Below are positions 1 to 6,470 of a stretch of 9,249 nt of DNA, piece by piece. Origin of the DNA: JBOHBN01 sp050698355 (GTDB taxonomy: Bacteria > Actinomycetota > Actinomycetes > Streptosporangiales > WHST01); NCBI GenBank assembly GCA_050698355.1, contig JBOHBN010000255.1, positions 1 through 9,249 of the forward strand, given 5' to 3'. Under the pieces are notes generated by a model. The model worked only from the letters and a program-made list of their open reading frames with translations, was not told the origin of the DNA and did no database searches. Numbering within the stretch: position 1 is the stretch's first letter; every line of letters starts with the position of its first letter. The translations under genes and the position numbers were made by a program.

Positions 1-1817
1 CCGGTCCACACGTCCTGGAGCACCGCGCGACCGGACGAAACCTCGCGTAACAGCACCCGCAGCTCCCTGCGTACGCCTACCTGCTGCAGCCGCGTGTTCG
101 CGTCGGCGAGGTCGCCGGTGAGCGACAGCAACGTGCCGGCGATCTGGTCGGGCGTGACGAACACGACCGCAAGGCCCGCACCGGCCAACCACTCGGCAAT
201 GCCGACCGCGACAGGGCCGCCGACCGGGTCGTACACCAGTACGGGCCCGTCCGCGAGCGTCGCCGGTCCGGACACGAGCACGTCGAGCGCCTCCCGCACG
301 TCGCTCGGGTCTGCCGGGTTCGGCGCATCCGGTCCGGGGTGGCCCTCGGCATCGGCGACATCGGCACCGGGCTCGGCAGGCGCGTACCTCCGCTTGGCCG
401 GCCGCGACCCCGTCGCGAGGACGACGCTGGTACCGGCCGCCTCGGCCGCGTCGACGTCCGCGGCGGACGCCTCTGTACGCGGCGCAAGCTCGACACCGAG
501 GCGCCTGCACTCGGCCTCCAGCCAATGGGTGAGCAGGGCGAGCCGTTCCCTGCCCGGCCCCGTGGCCGCGGCGCGCAGCACGCCGCCGAAGCGGCCACTG
601 CGTTCGGCGAGCCGTACCCGGTGGCCGCGGCTTGCGGCGACCCGCGCGCACTCAAGCCCGGCGGGACCGCCGCCGACCACGAGCACCTCGCGCGGTGTCT
701 CATCGGCACCCACAGGCTGCGCATACTCGGTCTCGTGGCCGCTGCGCGGTTCGCCGACGCAGCTGACGATCGGGTTGCGCGCGTCGCGTACCTGGCACGC
801 CTGGTTGCACAGGATGCACGGCCGGACCCGCTCCGGGTGGCCGGCGCGCAACCACGCCACGAGTCGCGGCTCGGCGATCTGCGCACGCGTCATCTCCACC
901 AGGTCCGCGACGCCGCCCTCGAGCGCCGCCTGCGCATCAGCGGCATCGACCACACTGCCCTGCAGCACGACGAGGGCACGCCCCGCGGCCGCCTCCCGCA
1001 TCCGGCCGCACAGCTCGCGGTTGAACGCCGGCAGGGTATGGGCGTCCGGACGGTACGCGGAGGCCGAGTACGGCCCACCGCGTACGACGGTGAGCAGGTC
1101 GACCAGAGCGGAGAGCGAATCGACGTGCTCGGCGGCCTGCTCCGGGGTGACGCCCGCCCACGGCGCCAGCTCGTCGCAGCTGAGGCGCAGCCCGAGCACG
1201 CGATCGCCGCCGATCCGGTCGCGGGCGGCGGTGAGCACCTCTCGGGTGAGCCGCAGCCTGTCCTCGCCGTACGTGTCCGTACGCAGGTTCGTGAGCCCGG
1301 AGTGGAACTGGCGGAGCAGGGCGAGCGCTCCGGCGTCGACCTCGACGCCGTCCAGCCCGGAGCGCGTGGCACGTCCGGCCGCGTCGGCGAAACCCGCCAC
1401 GACCGCGTCGACCTGCGGCTGCTCCATCTCGGCTGGTAGCTCGCGGCTCACGGCGTCCGGAACACGCGACGGCGCCCACAGCGCCGACTGCGAGTACGCG
1501 CTCGAACCTTGACCGCCGGCGTGGCCGATGCCCGCGAGGACGACGGCACCGTGCGAATGGCACGCCGCCGCGATGGCCTCCCAGCCCGGCTCGCACTCGC
1601 GCGCCAGCGGCGCCCGCTCGTACGGCCAGTCGTCGAGACCGGTCGACGCGGTCTCGGTGACGATGACGCCGGTACCGCCAGCGGCGCGCCGCTCGTAGTA
1701 GGCGACGTGCCGGTCGGAGATCGCCCGACCCCTACCGAGGTTCGTCGGATGCGGGCCGAACACCACGCGGGACGGGGCGGTTCTCCCCGCGACCTCGACC
1801 GGCTCGGCCAACCGCAT
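1..1817 (-). CDS. Mycofactocin-system FadH/OYE-family oxidoreductase, partial (3' end outside window)
   Basis: Reading the minus strand from ATG 1817 gives 605 uninterrupted codons to the window edge. Residues 1-330 are an Old Yellow Enzyme TIM barrel, with RQFHSGLTNLRTDTYG at about 169-184. C334, C337, C341 and C353 form the CX2CX3CX11C iron-sulfur motif of the FadH/trimethylamine dehydrogenase group. A dinucleotide-binding motif, VVGGGPAG, lies at 380-387, and a NAD(P)/FAD module follows. The order barrel, 4Fe-4S, FAD/NAD is that of 2,4-dienoyl-CoA reductase. An acidic, proline-rich linker at about 480-508 looks like a lineage-specific insertion. The start is set by TGAGGAG six bases upstream; this SD contains the mftC stop codon, so the genes are probably translationally coupled. 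Position behind mftC points to the mycofactocin-associated OYE subfamily. The role, electron transfer between flavin, Fe-S cluster and mycofactocin or an enone substrate, is inferred. Where FadH carries its proton-donor Tyr this protein has Ala166. Confidence 0.9.
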   Translation of the reverse strand, partial: MRLAEPVEVAGRTAPSRVVFGPHPTNLGRGRAISDRHVAYYERRAAGGTGVIVTETASTGLDDWPYERAPLARECEPGWEAIAAACHSHGAVVLAGIGHAGGQGSSAYSQSALWAPSRVPDAVSRELPAEMEQPQVDAVVAGFADAAGRATRSGLDGVEVDAGALALLRQFHSGLTNLRTDTYGEDRLRLTREVLTAARDRIGGDRVLGLRLSCDELAPWAGVTPEQAAEHVDSLSALVDLLTVVRGGPYSASAYRPDAHTLPAFNRELCGRMREAAAGRALVVLQGSVVDAADAQAALEGGVADLVEMTRAQIAEPRLVAWLRAGHPERVRPCILCNQACQVRDARNPIVSCVGEPRSGHETEYAQPVGADETPREVLVVGGGPAGLECARVAASRGHRVRLAERSGRFGGVLRAAATGPGRERLALLTHWLEAECRRLGVELAPRTEASAADVDAAEAAGTSVVLATGSRPAKRRYAPAEPGADVADAEGHPGPDAPNPADPSDVREALDVLVSGPATLADGPVLVYDPVGGPVAVGIAEWLAGAGLAVVFVTPDQIAGTLLSLTGDLADANTRLQQVGVRRELRVLLREVSSGRAVLQDVWT

Positions 1818-1822
1818 CGCGT

Positions 1823-1829
1823 CTCCTCA
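1823..1829 (-). promoter_or_regulatory. Shine-Dalgarno of the OYE gene overlapping the mftC stop codon
   Basis: On the minus strand TGAGGAG ends six bases before the ATG at 1817. Its TGA is the mftC stop codon. This fixes the oxidoreductase start and places both genes on one transcript. Confidence 0.7.
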
Positions 1830-3050
1830 GTGACCCGTACGAAGTGCCGCGGGCGTGAGGCCGGCGAGCGGGTTCTCGTCGCACGCGCGGTCGGGACGGT
1901 GCCCGATCGCGACCGGGACGGGCTTCTTCGGCTGGCCGCGTACCGGGCCGGAGTGCGAGTGGTCACCCGACGGTTTCGGCGAGACGCCGGGCTCGCGATC
2001 GGCGAGCGCTTGCTCCCCGAACCCCCGCACGCACTCCGGGTCGGGGCCGTCGAGCGGCAGGCCGGTGAAGAACTTCGCCGCCATGCATCCGCCACGGCAG
2101 GAGTCGTACGCGGAGCACTGGGCGCACGCACCGCCCGTCTGCGGGCTGCGCAGCTCCGTGAACAGTTCCGAGTGTCGCCAGACGTGCGCGAACCCGCCGT
2201 CGTCGCGGACGCTGCCCGCGAGGAACGACTCGTGAATCGCAAACGGGCACGCGTACACGTCACCCACCGGATCGATCAGGCACACGACCCGTCCGGCACC
2301 ACACAGGTTCAGTCCCGGCAGCGAGTCACCGTAACCGGCCAGGTGGAAGAACGAGTCGCCGGTGAGCACTTCCTCGCCGTGCACCAGAAGCCATTCGTAC
2401 AGCTCGCGCTGCTGGTCCGTTGTGGGATGCAGCTCGTCCCAGACGTCCGCGCCGCGACCGGACGGGCGCAGCCGCGTCAGCCGCAGCTGCGCACCGTACG
2501 CGTCCGCCAGCGCCTTGAACTCGTCCAGCTGCCCGACGTTCTGGCGGGTGACGACGACCGAGATCTTGAAGCAGGAGTTGCCCGCGGCGGCGAGGTTGTC
2601 CATCGCCGCTGTGACGGTCGCGTACGACCCGGTGCCGCGGATCGCGTCGTTCACCTCAGGGGTCGCGCCGTCGAGGCTCAGCTGCACGTCGACGTAGTCG
2701 CTTCCGGCCAGCCAGCGCGCCACATCGGGGGTGATCTTCACACCGTTGGTGGAGAACTTGACCCCGACGTGGTGGGAGGTCGCGTACTCGACCAGGTGCC
2801 AGAAGTCGGGCCGGACAGTCGGCTCACCGCCACCGATGTTTACATAGAAGACCTGCATGCGTTCCAGCTCGTCGATGACGCGCTCGCACTCGGCCGTGGA
2901 CAGCTCGCGCGGGTCGCGCCTGCCCGAGCTGGAGAGGCAGTGCACGCAGGCGAGGTTGCAGGCGTACGTCAGCTCCCAGGTGAGGCAGATCGGCGCGTCG
3001 AGGCCGTACTGGAAGTGGTCGACGAGCCGGGTGGCCGGCTGTGCGGTCAT
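1827..3050 (-). CDS. mftC: Mycofactocin radical SAM maturase MftC
   Basis: A 407-residue radical SAM/SPASM enzyme. In this family MftC uses S-adenosylmethionine and a reduced 4Fe-4S cluster to decarboxylate the C-terminal Tyr of MftA oxidatively. It then forms a carbon-carbon bond between the resulting tyramine unit and the preceding Val. The SAM cluster motif CNLACVHC supplies C31, C35 and C38 (CX3CX2C). GGGEP at 73-77 is the usual SAM-binding motif. A C-terminal SPASM region carries C250, C257, C268, C309, C312, C318, C322 and C340 for auxiliary clusters. The tail, with CDENPLAGL near 390-398, follows the MftC pattern as I recall it. ATG 3050 overlaps the mftB stop by four bases (ATGA), so translation is coupled. 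Length is close to the roughly 390 residues usual for MftC. No key residue is missing. Confidence 0.97.
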   Translation of the reverse strand: MTAQPATRLVDHFQYGLDAPICLTWELTYACNLACVHCLSSSGRRDPRELSTAECERVIDELERMQVFYVNIGGGEPTVRPDFWHLVEYATSHHVGVKFSTNGVKITPDVARWLAGSDYVDVQLSLDGATPEVNDAIRGTGSYATVTAAMDNLAAAGNSCFKISVVVTRQNVGQLDEFKALADAYGAQLRLTRLRPSGRGADVWDELHPTTDQQRELYEWLLVHGEEVLTGDSFFHLAGYGDSLPGLNLCGAGRVVCLIDPVGDVYACPFAIHESFLAGSVRDDGGFAHVWRHSELFTELRSPQTGGACAQCSAYDSCRGGCMAAKFFTGLPLDGPDPECVRGFGEQALADREPGVSPKPSGDHSHSGPVRGQPKKPVPVAIGHRPDRACDENPLAGLTPAALRTGH

Positions 3051-3358
3051 TGTTCGTCCCTCTCGCGGATCATCGCGGACGCCGCCAGGGTCGCGAGCGC
3101 CCGCTCGTACGCGGGAAGCTCGCCCTCCGCGACACCGGCCGCGACACAGGCGGCGCGCCCGGTCGGGTGGTCAGCGAGGGATCGCAGCACCGCCAGTAGG
3201 GCGTGACTCTTGACGAACGACAACCGGCGCGTGCCGAAGTGGTACAGCAACGCGCCGAACGACTCCGGCCGCACCGACACCCGCGAATCGAGCTGCCACG
3301 CCCGGTCCAGGTCGAACTGCTCGGTCGCGGACGGGTGCGCGTGTTGCGCGGGCGGCAT
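3047..3358 (-). CDS. mftB: Mycofactocin precursor-binding chaperone MftB
   Basis: A 103-residue protein of the PqqD-like RiPP recognition type. MftB binds the MftA leader and presents it to MftC. The segment FGALLYHFGTRRLSFVKS is the characteristic MftB stretch. The remainder is a small helical domain ending RERDEQ. I chose ATG 3358, which shares its A with the last base of the mftA stop (TGATG), giving one-base overlap and reinitiation-type coupling. There is no convincing independent SD. A GTG at 3373 is in frame but would start inside the mftA core-peptide codons, so it is less likely. Downstream it overlaps mftC by four bases. Confidence 0.93.
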   Translation of the reverse strand: MPPAQHAHPSATEQFDLDRAWQLDSRVSVRPESFGALLYHFGTRRLSFVKSHALLAVLRSLADHPTGRAACVAAGVAEGELPAYERALATLAASAMIRERDEQ

Positions 3359-3471
3359 CAGTAGACGCCGCACATCCCGTCGATGGATACCTCTTCGACG
3401 AGCTCGTCGCCGGCCACGAGCTCCTCGTCCGTCATGGTGGATTCTGCGGTAAGCACATCCTGGTCCGCCAC
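3358..3471 (-). CDS. mftA: Mycofactocin precursor peptide MftA
   Basis: A 37-residue peptide starting at GTG 3471 and ending VSIDGMCGVY. The IDGMCGVY terminus is the diagnostic end of MftA; its Val-Tyr pair is the part converted to the redox cofactor by MftC and later enzymes. The acidic leader (MTDEELVAGDELVEE) is the MftB-binding part by analogy with other RiPP leaders. GTG was chosen because GAGGAG ends six bases upstream. An in-frame ATG at codon 13 would leave 25 residues with no good SD. The frame is open upstream to about 3690, but that extension crosses the operator region and runs antisense to mftR, so it is not believable. The gene is the first of the operon mftA-mftB-mftC-OYE. Confidence 0.95.
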   Translation of the reverse strand: MADQDVLTAESTMTDEELVAGDELVEEVSIDGMCGVY

Positions 3472-3477
3472 GGCCCG

Positions 3478-3483
3478 CTCCTC
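3478..3483 (-). promoter_or_regulatory. Shine-Dalgarno of mftA
   Basis: GAGGAG on the minus strand lies six bases before GTG 3471. It decides the GTG start and therefore a 37-residue precursor. Confidence 0.65.
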
Positions 3484-3521
3484 TCGCTGCTCGCTAGCCC
3501 GGGCAGGGCCCGATCTGTGTG

Positions 3522-3546
3522 GTGCCAAGTTATGGCACTGAGTGCC
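3522..3546. promoter_or_regulatory. Putative MftR operator between mftA and mftR (three inverted half-sites)
   Basis: Within the 138-bp divergent region, GTGCCA (3522-3527) and TGGCAC (3533-3538) form a perfect inverted repeat with a five-base AT-rich spacer. The second arm also pairs with what follows: GGCACTGAGTGCC (3534-3546) is a 13-base palindrome with one central base. Three GTGCC/GGCAC half-sites thus sit in alternating orientation. TetR-family regulators typically bind such palindromes next to their own divergent gene, and MftR is known to repress the mft operon and to be relieved by long-chain acyl-CoA. The assignment to MftR is inference from position and symmetry. No confident -35/-10 pair could be placed for either direction. 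Confidence 0.55.
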
Positions 3547-3609
3547 TTTAGGGAAGAGGGTGGTGTGGAAAGATGTTCGCGCACACGCAGGGTGAGCCCG
3601 AGGAGAGCG

Positions 3610-4221
3610 ATGGCCGAAGCGGCTGAAGCGCGTGCCATCGGCGTGCGCGGGGGCCGACCCGCCGCCACGTCGCACACCCAGCTGACCCACATCGCCCTCG
3701 AGCTGTTCTCGTCGGCCGGTTTCGAGAACACGACAGTCGACGACATCGCGGCAGCGGCCGGCATCGGGAGGCGGACCTTCTTCCGTTACTTCTCGTCCAA
3801 GAACGACGTCGTCTGGGGCGACTTCGGCGGCGAGCTGGAGCGGATGCGGCAGTACCTGCGCGCGTGCCCGGACGGCCAGCCCCTCATGTCAGCGCTGCAC
3901 AGCGCGGTACTCGACTTCAACACCTTCCCGGACGAGGAAACCCCCTGGCATCGGCGCCGGATGACGTTGATCCTCGAAGTTCCCGCACTGCAGGCACATT
4001 CGACGCTGCGCTACGCCGCATGGCGCGCGGTCGTCGTCGAGTTCGCGGCACGGCGGCTCGCCCTCGCCGAGGACGGCCTCGTACCGCAGGCGATCGCCTA
4101 CGCGTTCCTGAGCGTCTGTATCGCGGCGTACGAGCAGTGGCTGAAGGACGACGCCACCGATCTCGCAAACCAGCTCGACCGGGCGCTCGACCTGCTCATC
4201 GGTGGCTTCGCCCTGCCGTAA
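3610..4221 (+). CDS. mftR: Mycofactocin system TetR-family regulator MftR
   Basis: A 203-residue TetR regulator. The N-terminal DNA-binding domain spans about residues 22-68, with the helix-turn-helix around TTVDDIAAAAGIGRRTFFRYF (41-61). The C-terminal ligand domain includes RRMTLILEVPALQAHSTLRY, a stretch I associate with MftR rather than TetR proteins in general. Start ATG 3610 is preceded by GAGGAGAGCG, a good SD at short spacing. The frame is open back to 3517, but that would translate the operator region. The gene is divergent from mftA, the arrangement expected of the local repressor. In studied mycobacteria MftR represses mycofactocin genes and releases DNA on binding long-chain acyl-CoA; transfer of that to this protein is inference. 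The TAA stop lies 13 bases before the palindrome at 4235. Confidence 0.92.
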   Translation: MAEAAEARAIGVRGGRPAATSHTQLTHIALELFSSAGFENTTVDDIAAAAGIGRRTFFRYFSSKNDVVWGDFGGELERMRQYLRACPDGQPLMSALHSAVLDFNTFPDEETPWHRRRMTLILEVPALQAHSTLRYAAWRAVVVEFAARRLALAEDGLVPQAIAYAFLSVCIAAYEQWLKDDATDLANQLDRALDLLIGGFALP

Positions 4222-4234
4222 GCGGGCCCCATCG

Positions 4235-4286
4235 GTGATCATGAAAGATCGTCGTAGCCCTGGCTACGAACATGTTTCATGATCAC
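4235..4286. repeat. 52-bp palindromic element, copy 1 (candidate bidirectional terminator)
   Basis: Outer arms GTGATCATGAAA (4235-4246) and TTTCATGATCAC (4275-4286) are perfectly complementary over 12 bp. Inner arms TCGTAGCC (4252-4259) and GGCTACGA (4262-4269) pair over 8 bp with a two-base loop. Between the two stems is a partly mismatched 5x5 internal loop. The element sits between the convergent mftR and acetyltransferase genes, whose stop codon is inside its right arm. That fits a two-way intrinsic terminator, although no U-tract follows. It is about 46% GC, far below its surroundings. A second copy of identical length lies at 4877-4928 (43 of 52 bases identical). Confidence 0.8.
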
Positions 4287-4858
4287 TGTGGAGGGCCGCC
4301 CGCGAGCCATTGGTCCTTTGTGATCGCGTACTCGACCTCACCGTGCTCAGTGCCCGGAATCGGGTCGTCCCAGTCGACGTGGAAGGTCCGCACGTACGTC
4401 ATGCCGACGGACGCCATCGTGGCACGGGACGCGGCGTTGACGGCCATCGTCAGGGCATTGATCCGCGTCAGGCCGAGGTCCTCGAACCCGTGCCGGATCA
4501 GCTCGCGCGCGCCTTCGCTGGCGAGGCCCTTCCGCCAGTGCCGACGCAGCAGCCGGTAGCCGAGCCCCGCCCGCCCTTCGACCGGTCCCCGGTCGGCGCG
4601 CTCAGGTGGTTCCAGGATCCACCAACCAACAAGGTCGCCGTCGACGAAGCCGACCCAGAAACCGAGGCCAGGCACGCGTCCGGCCAGCGCGATCCGACGC
4701 CGGTGAGCCTCCTCGACTTCCGCGCGGCTACGCGGCTTGCCGTCGCCGAGGTACCGCATCACCTCCGGGTCGGAATCCAGCTCGACCTCGTGCTCCAGGT
4801 GCTTCTCCGACAGCGGGACGAGCGCGATACGCGCCGTACGCAGGATGGCCTGTGCCAT
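4283..4858 (-). CDS. GNAT-family N-acetyltransferase (RimJ/RimL-like)
   Basis: A 191-residue protein of the Acetyltransf_3 type, which moves an acetyl group from acetyl-CoA to an amine on a protein N-terminus or small molecule. The start resembles the group (ILRTARIALVPLSEKHLE). LGYRLLRRHWRKGLASEGAR (about 99-118) contains the acetyl-CoA-binding loop (R-x-x-G-x-A-like), and NAASRATMASVGMTYVRTF (141-159) is the motif-B helix region typical of RimJ/RimL relatives. The substrate cannot be read from sequence. I chose ATG 4858, which gives the family N-terminus. An in-frame ATG at 4891 would add 11 residues encoded partly by the palindrome. The SD is weak (AAGG about ten bases upstream). The TGA stop lies inside palindrome copy 1. 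The gene stands alone, bracketed by the two palindromes, and has no obvious link to mycofactocin. Confidence 0.88.
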   Translation of the reverse strand: MAQAILRTARIALVPLSEKHLEHEVELDSDPEVMRYLGDGKPRSRAEVEEAHRRRIALAGRVPGLGFWVGFVDGDLVGWWILEPPERADRGPVEGRAGLGYRLLRRHWRKGLASEGARELIRHGFEDLGLTRINALTMAVNAASRATMASVGMTYVRTFHVDWDDPIPGTEHGEVEYAITKDQWLAGGPPQ

Positions 4859-4876
4859 GAGCCGCGACCTTATCCC

Positions 4877-4928
4877 GTGATCATGAAGCATTGTCGTAGC
4901 TATAGCAGCGAATATGTTTCATGATCAC
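4877..4928. repeat. 52-bp palindromic element, copy 2 (candidate terminator)
   Basis: Arms at 4877-4891 (starting GTGATCATGAA) and 4914-4928 (ending TTCATGATCAC) pair over 15 bp with one G-T position. The inner part pairs through TCGTAGCT (4894-4901) against AGCAGCGA (4904-4911) with one mismatch and one wobble. Aligned to copy 1 it has the same length, 52, and nine differences, all in the interior. It lies 11 bases after the stop of the FG-GAP gene and 18 bases before the acetyltransferase start, so it could terminate the FG-GAP transcript. GC content is about 40%. Confidence 0.8.
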
Positions 4929-4939
4929 CGGAGGGGCGG

Positions 4940-6372
4940 TCAGGGGTACGGGTAGGTCATGGCGCCGCCGAACCCGTCGCCTGACTCCGAGGCGCCGGTC
5001 TGCTGATGCCAGCCGATGCTCCGGTGGTCCGTCGACGCCAGACCGGCGAGCACAGAACCCGCCCCCGCGTTCTCGCCCGGGATGCCGACCAGCGCCAGGG
5101 TGCCCCACTGGCCGAAGGAGGAGCCGAACCGGTCGCCCTGCTCGGCGCGACCTGGCACACCGTGACTGTTCTGGCTCCACGCGACGTTGTCGCCACCAAG
5201 CCTGAACACCATGCCGGCGTCGGCGACCGCGTGTACGTCCTCATCCGGCGCTCCCGCGATCGCTTCGCCGTGGCCCAGGTTGCCCAGCGCGGCACCGAAG
5301 TGATCACCGGCCTCGGGAGATCCCTGCACCAAGCCCTTGCCCTCGTGGAAGCCTTTCGTGTCCTCGACGGGACCGTTGCCGGTCAGCTCGTCCAGCTGGA
5401 GCTTGACCACGCTGCCGGCACCGGCCTCGGAGCCGATCGCCTCGCCCGGCGCACCGACGTACCCGCGGGCGTTGTTCTGTCCCAACGCGAGAGTCGCGGC
5501 ACCGAACCGGTCTCCCCGCGCCGCGCCTCCCGGGACGCCCGCGGTGTCCTGGGTCAGCATCCGGTAGTCGTTGGAGCCGGGAACACGCGCGAACACGGCG
5601 CCGGCCTCGTCGTCGCCGCCGACGGCCTTGCCGGGCGCACCGATAAGGGCACCGTCCTTGGAGATGCTCGTGCCGAACGTGTCGCCGGGACGCGGTGTGC
5701 CCGGTACGCCGTGCGCCCCTTCGGCCAGCAACGTGCCCCCGACGTCCAGCTCCTCTTGGAGGTACGCGCTGACGGTCAGCTTCACGACGGCCCCGGCGTT
5801 CTTGCTGCCTGCGGTGTCGTAACGCGGCGCGCCGACGTAGACGGTGCCGTCGCTCCCCACCAGTGCTGCTTTGCCGGACCGGGGGCGAGCGTCGCGCCGG
5901 ATCGTGCGCCCGCCTGTAGCGCGCCGGGGACGTCGGTCTCCGGGGTGTCGTGCTGGCCGAGGTGGTAGCCGTAGAGGAGGGACAGCCGACCCTTGTTGGC
6001 GGTGAACAGGTAGACCGAGCCCGCGTTCGCCTTGCCGTTGACGTCGCGACCAGGTGCGCCGACGAGCAGGTCGTGCTCCCCGTCGTCCAATGCACTGATC
6101 CCTGCGCCGAACCGGTCGCCGGATCTCGGGTGCGGCAGGTGCAGGCCCTGCACGTCTCCGTTGCCGAAGCGAATCTCCACCCGGCCGGCATTCTTGTGGT
6201 CGCCGAGGTCCTCACCGGGAACGCCGACGACGACGTCCTCCAGACCGTCGTTGCCGAGGTCGGTGTACGTCGTCTCCGCGGCGGCTGCCGTGCCAGCCGT
6301 TGCTACCCATGCCGGTGCGAGCGCGAGCATCCCGAGAACCGCGAGGCTCGCCGTGGTCGTGCGCCTGGACAT
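4940..6372 (-). pseudogene. Secreted FG-GAP repeat (integrin-alpha-type beta-propeller) protein, frameshifted
   Basis: Start ATG 6372 has GGGAG seven bases upstream. It encodes a signal peptide: MSRR, a hydrophobic stretch (SLAVLGMLALAPAWVATAG), then AAAAE with likely cleavage near residue 32. The mature protein is about seven FG-GAP-like repeats, each with a GDRFGA-type turn, a GAPGE-type loop and an AGSV-type strand, as expected of a seven-bladed extracellular propeller. The first two repeats and part of the third are read in one frame down to the C-run complementary to 5881-5885. The homology then continues in another frame (GKAALVGSDGTVYVGAPRYD) to the TGA at 4940. The untouched frame would stop at 5782. 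The region is 1433 bases long; adding one base makes 478 whole codons. The function is unknown; cell-surface adhesion or binding would be a guess. A sequencing or assembly error is as likely as true decay. Confidence 0.85.
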
Positions 6373-6449
6373 GCAATCGCTCCCGTCGTCGCGAGCCCCC
6401 GCTCGCACGAGGGTTGTACGCGCCAGGGGCGGCGCAGGTTGTCATGACG

Positions 6450-6465
6450 GTGCGACTCGTCGCAC
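6450..6465. terminator. Hairpin between the GntR gene end and the FG-GAP gene start
   Basis: GTGCGAC, a two-base loop, then GTCGCAC: perfect 7-bp arms, beginning five bases after the TAG of the GntR gene (6471-6473). It is probably a U-tract-free terminator for the GntR gene. Because it also lies upstream of the FG-GAP gene, an operator is an alternative. Confidence 0.45.
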
Positions 6466-6470
6466 GACGG

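Noticed and set aside
94..1512. Long open frame on the plus strand
   Set aside because: It is antisense to the oxidoreductase with recognisable domains, low in complexity (Ser/Arg/Ala/Pro-rich), and shows no family resemblance. It is a by-product of high GC.
1509..3206. 565-codon open frame on the plus strand
   Set aside because: It lies opposite mftC and mftB, which are certain. Its composition is Arg/Val/Asp-rich, with no motif.
3358..3690. 110-residue version of MftA
   Set aside because: The extension crosses the mftA/mftR operator and antisense mftR. An SD six bases before GTG 3471 defines the short precursor.
4235..4928. Classical insertion sequence
   Set aside because: There is no transposase, and the internal gene is a complete acetyltransferase. 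Target-site duplications were not evident outside the palindromes.
5881..5885. Programmed ribosomal frameshifting in the FG-GAP gene
   Set aside because: There is a C5 run in the mRNA but no recognisable slippery heptamer and no downstream stimulator that I can see. Indel or phase variation is more likely.
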